Positions 60,606 through 64,000 of a stretch of DNA of 64,000 nucleotides are shown here, one piece after another. The DNA comes from Euryodendron excelsum. Lineage: Eukaryota > Streptophyta > Magnoliopsida > Ericales > Pentaphylacaceae. How positions within the stretch are numbered: the stretch's first letter is position 1; each line of letters begins with the position of its first letter. A model generated the notes under the pieces. That model was not told the DNA's origin, did not search any database, and saw only the letters and a list, made by a program, of their open reading frames with translations. A program made the position numbers and the translations under genes. The DNA lies in assembly GCA_033060915.1 (NCBI GenBank), contig CM065394.1:34210001-34274000 (forward strand), read 5' to 3'.

Positions 60606-62676
60606 ATATACACTAAATTGAGAGGACAAAATGCGATTTTTTCTTTAATTTATCTAGTTGGTTTGAGTTGAGGGGGTTTGTCCCTTGATAGGGAACCTCT
60701 TGTCTTTGTCTTTAGAATCTTAGATCTTTTCTTATTCTATTCTATTTTGTTTTTGACAAAATTTAAGAGGGCATTATTACTATTGTAAAATTCTATATCA
60801 TCACTTCTTGTTCTGATAACATGTGCTTGGGCTAGTGGAAGCTTGATGATGTCAAGGTTCTTTGGTGTAATTTTGCTCAATTTCAAACCAATCCACTTAT
60901 AACTTGTTCTTGGCCTTGTTAGATTTAAATTATGCAATCATTCCCTTGTTCGTACCTACTACTCGCAATCACTCATAAATCACGTGTTGCTTAGGTTGTT
61001 TATATATGTTTTTTTTAAAAAAGATTGTTGTCCATCAATTTGATAATGACAGCAATATCGTTTATCAACCCAATTCAAGGAATCCCTTAAACTTGATCTT
61101 GTTTTTATCCTGATCAATAATTTCTCTAGAAGAAAGTACAAATCGAAGATTTAAAGAAAAGAAGGAGAAGAAGGCGTTGACCCACAACAGATGCAAGATA
61201 ATTTATTCAACCACGTAATTTGGAGTTTTGGACTCCTAGAATATGAGATCTTATTTTCTTTTTCCCCCATTTCTAGCAACCAATCGAAGCCAATGTCAAA
61301 TCCTAAAACAGGTACATCAATTGTTTTTTTTTTTTGTTTTGTTGGATACATCAAAAGGCCAAAGCCCCTGTCCATCAATTGTTGTTAAGTTCTTGATTAT
61401 CTAATGATTATCTAGTTAGGCCTTGCACTACATCAAGAAAGGCTGCAAAGTTGGATCTAATGGCCCTCCTTAGAGTAAGTTAGGCCCAACTTAATTGCGC
61501 CGAAATTTATTATTACCTTATTTGAGAATGGATGTATTCAATTTAAACCTCAACCATATTCGTGCAAAAAAGTAAAATTGACTTTAATTCACATGTCGTA
61601 TTCTAGTGATCGCTTGTATACAAAATTTTTACACTGTCAATGCATTAAAATTAAACTTATCTTTTAAACTACACTCACAGAGCATATTTATCTCTTTCCT
61701 TGTATAGTGAGACTATATATTTGTATGCAAATTTTCACAAATATTTCATCTTGGATGCTATTCAAATAATAATTATTATAACTATCAAAGTCTGCATATT
61801 TTCAAACCGTCTCCGTTTAATATTTTATTTCCCAAATTCAAATAGTTTTTAACTCATTTACAAAATTTTTGTAGTTTCTTGACGTCGACTTCAAGATTAG
61901 ATTTAGAAGTTATGCTTTGGAGTTATAACTTAAATCTCGAAAAGTACAACTTGGAAAAACTAAAAAATTATTTGAATTTAGTAAATAAGTTAGGTACTTC
62001 CAAAAATTAAAAAATTACTTAAATTTAATAAATAAGTTACGTACTGAACCAAACCAGTTTAGGGAAAACAACTCGTGCAACTAGAATCTCAAAAGTAGTG
62101 CCACAGGTACCCATTTTACAAAAGATCACAGCTGGTCCCAGGCCAAAGCAGTCTGCATGACTTCCATGGGAAAATTGAACTTGACATGTAAATCTAACCA
62201 CAAAAATGATTCCGGTGCCAACTTTCTTCAATGCTTTCCTCAGTGGATGTAATCAACAACTGGTCCATTCATGCATGGTGAAATAGATTTTGGATACACA
62301 CAATTCACCGACCGATCAATTTCTGTCACCAAAAATGCCTTGTAGAAATAGTACAAAAACGCACTAAAAATTGTCGGATTCATACACTGCACCACAATTT
62401 ACTATTTAGTACTTTTTCTGGATCTTCTTAATTATTTCATTTTTATGTTTTAAACTTTCAAATTCTACTCCATTTTTAAGACAGATGCTGCATTTGTTAG
62501 GTCCCAAATAAAATGCTATCTCAGTTGTCAGAATCTGATAGGGTATGAGAATGTTGGAACATATCATAGAGTGAAATACTCATTTTCATTCTTTTGTTTG
62601 TTTGGTTGTCGGCAGAAGATGGTATGAAAATGTAATTATCATTGTAGTTTAGTCGTAGAGCCTATTGATGGTTGTT

Positions 62677-63060
62677 AGAGCATCTCCAACACTACTAGTT
62701 AAAATAGATAGTGAAAATATATTAAAAAATATTATCTCTATTTTAGCTAGTCATTTTTTAATATATTCTCCAACAATGCGCTCTATTTTAGCTAGTCACT
62801 TACTAAACTATTTATTTTTTAACACACACTTCAAGAAAAGAGAAAAAAAGAGGAGAGAGAAAGAGAAGAATTGAGAAAGAAACTAATATTTTAAATTTAG
62901 AGAGTTAAATAGTAAACTTTTACATTTGGAGAGCCAAAATAGTGTTAGCTATTTTAGCTAGTATGATAACTAGCCTGTTGAAGGTGTATTTTGATTATTT
63001 AATTAGCTAAAAAAGCTAACAAATTAAGTTTAAAGAGCCTATTAAAAATGTTTTAACGGT
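62677..63060. mobile_element. MITE-like insertion private to copy C
   Basis: Copies A and B run directly from GAGGGTTA/GAGAGTTA into TTGTAAGACTTCTC. Copy C has about 380 bp extra, starting TTAGAGCATCTCCAACAC, a very common plant MITE terminus, with repeated TATTTTAGCTAGTCA inside. The right end (near TGTTTTAAC) is eroded. Confidence 0.65.
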
Positions 63061-63425
63061 AAGAATTCTCATAACTGGGCACCCTTTAAGGATACTGGAC
63101 AGCAATAAATGTTTTGTAATGTTTTTTTGAATTTTTAAGGATTATATATGTCCATCCTTTTTTCAACTTAAATTTGTCACTTTCCTGGTTGGGTGTCTAC
63201 TCTTGTTTTCATGCTCTGAGTTGAGGGGTCTGAAAAACAAAGTTTTACAAGAAAGGCCCATCTGTATGCTGGAATCTTTCAAACAGGCCCAGCAAGCCCA
63301 TAGATTAGTAAAAGGCCCCCAGCCCATAGATACTGGACTCCAAAGGGGCCAATTCTTAAGCTGTCGGGACAGCCCAAATGAAGAAATTCTGGTGCGGTAG
63401 TGGCAAAGGAAAACCAGGCTCTCTC

Positions 63426-63878
63426 TTGCCCATGAAGAATTTGGTTGCAAAGTTGTTTCAATGAAGGAAAATGATATTCTTCTAGAAAATTTTAGCAGAA
63501 TGATATGATAATGATATTTTTATAAAAATAATATTATACAATTAAAAAATTCATACAAAATTTATATCCAGAATGATGTGGCTGGATGACAAAGCCTTAG
63601 TGGATGCTATTAGTTTCAAAAATGCTATCAACACGTCGTTTTGGTTGAATTTTTTGTACAAAATTTTGAAAGAGTAGTATTTTTCTTCTTATAATTAAAA
63701 GTCATCATGATAAGTATTTGTTTTAAAGTGAAAGGCACCTATTCAACCAAATCATTATGTATAAAAATTTTGTATGAATCCTTTAGTTGTATAGCAATAC
63801 TCTAAAATTTTGTATGACATTTTGAGTTGATTCTGTCAAAGAAGATGTTGCAGATAATAGACATGGCTTGTTATTCCC
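63426..63878 (-). repeat. Segment inverted relative to copy A
   Basis: The left end TTGCCCATGAAGAATTTGGT is the reverse complement of 52450-52468. The right end (GAAGATGTTGCAGATAATAG, then ACATGGCTTGTTATTC) is the reverse complement of about 51314-51355. Outside both breakpoints the two copies are collinear. In copy A the interval is about 1.16 kb and here about 0.45 kb. Confidence 0.8.
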
Positions 63879-64000
63879 TACGCATGCAATTAAAATTTAT
63901 GTTTGCAAAAACTTGCATATTGCCTACTTTTGTGTGAAAGGCAAACTCCATAGTTTTATTGATCAAAAGCTCATGGCTAAAACAATACGTACAGTATATA

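Larger units (their letters stand above)
60640..64000 (+). repeat. Segmental duplication, copy C, cut by the window edge
   Basis: It starts with a copy of the LOR12 3' UTR region (GGGTTTGTCCCTTGATAGGG at 60675 versus GGGTTTGTCCCTTCATAGGG at 46818). It follows the A/B order: GATAACATGTGCTTGGGCTA (60817), TAGTTAGGCCTTGCACTA (61413), TTCATGCATGGTGAAAT (62267), CACCCTTTAAGGATACTGG (63080) and TTTGCAAAAACTTGCATATT (63902). It reaches the right edge with CAATACGTACAGTATA, the block that in copy A lies about 130 bp from the phytocyanin stop codon. No coding sequence is left inside. Confidence 0.85.

Noticed and set aside
1..64000. An undescribed multi-gene defence or metabolic system
   Set aside because: All seven supported genes belong to known plant families with unrelated roles, and no operon-like or cluster logic links them. 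The unusual content is structural (duplication, inversion, nested elements).
1..64000. tRNA, rRNA, microRNA or CRISPR features
   Set aside because: Scanning by eye for tRNA promoter boxes found only SINE-like remnants. None of the conserved plant microRNAs I could recall was seen. No regularly spaced direct repeats were present. A covariance-model search would be needed for certainty.

Overview
This is a window of nuclear DNA from a eudicot plant. The evidence is AT-rich intergenic DNA, spliced genes with GT-AG introns, long CT/GA/TA microsatellites, Ty1/copia and LINE debris, and seven protein-coding loci that all belong to plant families. I cannot name the species. No bacterial, viral or CRISPR-like system is present.

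Layout. (1) 1-733: last two exons of the spliceosome core gene PRP8 (+). (2) 1617-4928: a PTI1-like receptor-like cytoplasmic kinase (-), tail to tail with PRP8, with a frame-broken duplicate of its first exon at 5021-5065. (3) 5.4-12.7 kb: intergenic DNA with SINE- and MITE-like repeats. (4) 12733-19043: a complete but dead Ty1/copia element. (5) 19.9-25.1 kb: a three-level nest, in which a solo LTR (20284-22793) sits in a dead LINE, which itself appears to split a small inverted-repeat element. (6) 25949-28008: phosphatidylcholine:diacylglycerol cholinephosphotransferase (PDCT/ROD1, +). (7) 29461-32446: the chloroplast protein PIFI (-), tail to tail with PDCT. (8) 38166-39538: AHP6-type pseudo-histidine-phosphotransfer protein (+). 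(9) 43462-44493: a second, GC-rich solo LTR. (10) 45575-46761: a LURP-one-related (DUF567) gene (+). (11) 46.8-64.0 kb: three diverged copies (A, B, C) of one segment. Copy A carries a GPI-anchored stellacyanin-like phytocyanin gene (52721-53472, -). Copy C stops at the window edge just where a second phytocyanin gene would begin.

The genes do not form a pathway. They are single plant loci doing splicing, signalling, membrane-lipid traffic, chloroplast electron transport, cytokinin signalling inhibition, and cell-surface copper binding. From memory, the Arabidopsis counterparts fall in two places: PRP8 and AHP6 near At1g80070-At1g80100, and PTI1-like, PDCT, PIFI and LOR12 near At3g15810-At3g15890. 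The window therefore looks like the unfractionated version of a duplicated Arabidopsis block.

Exon borders were derived by hand from splice sites and reading phase. Every multi-exon model closes in frame. Similarities between repeats were judged by eye.
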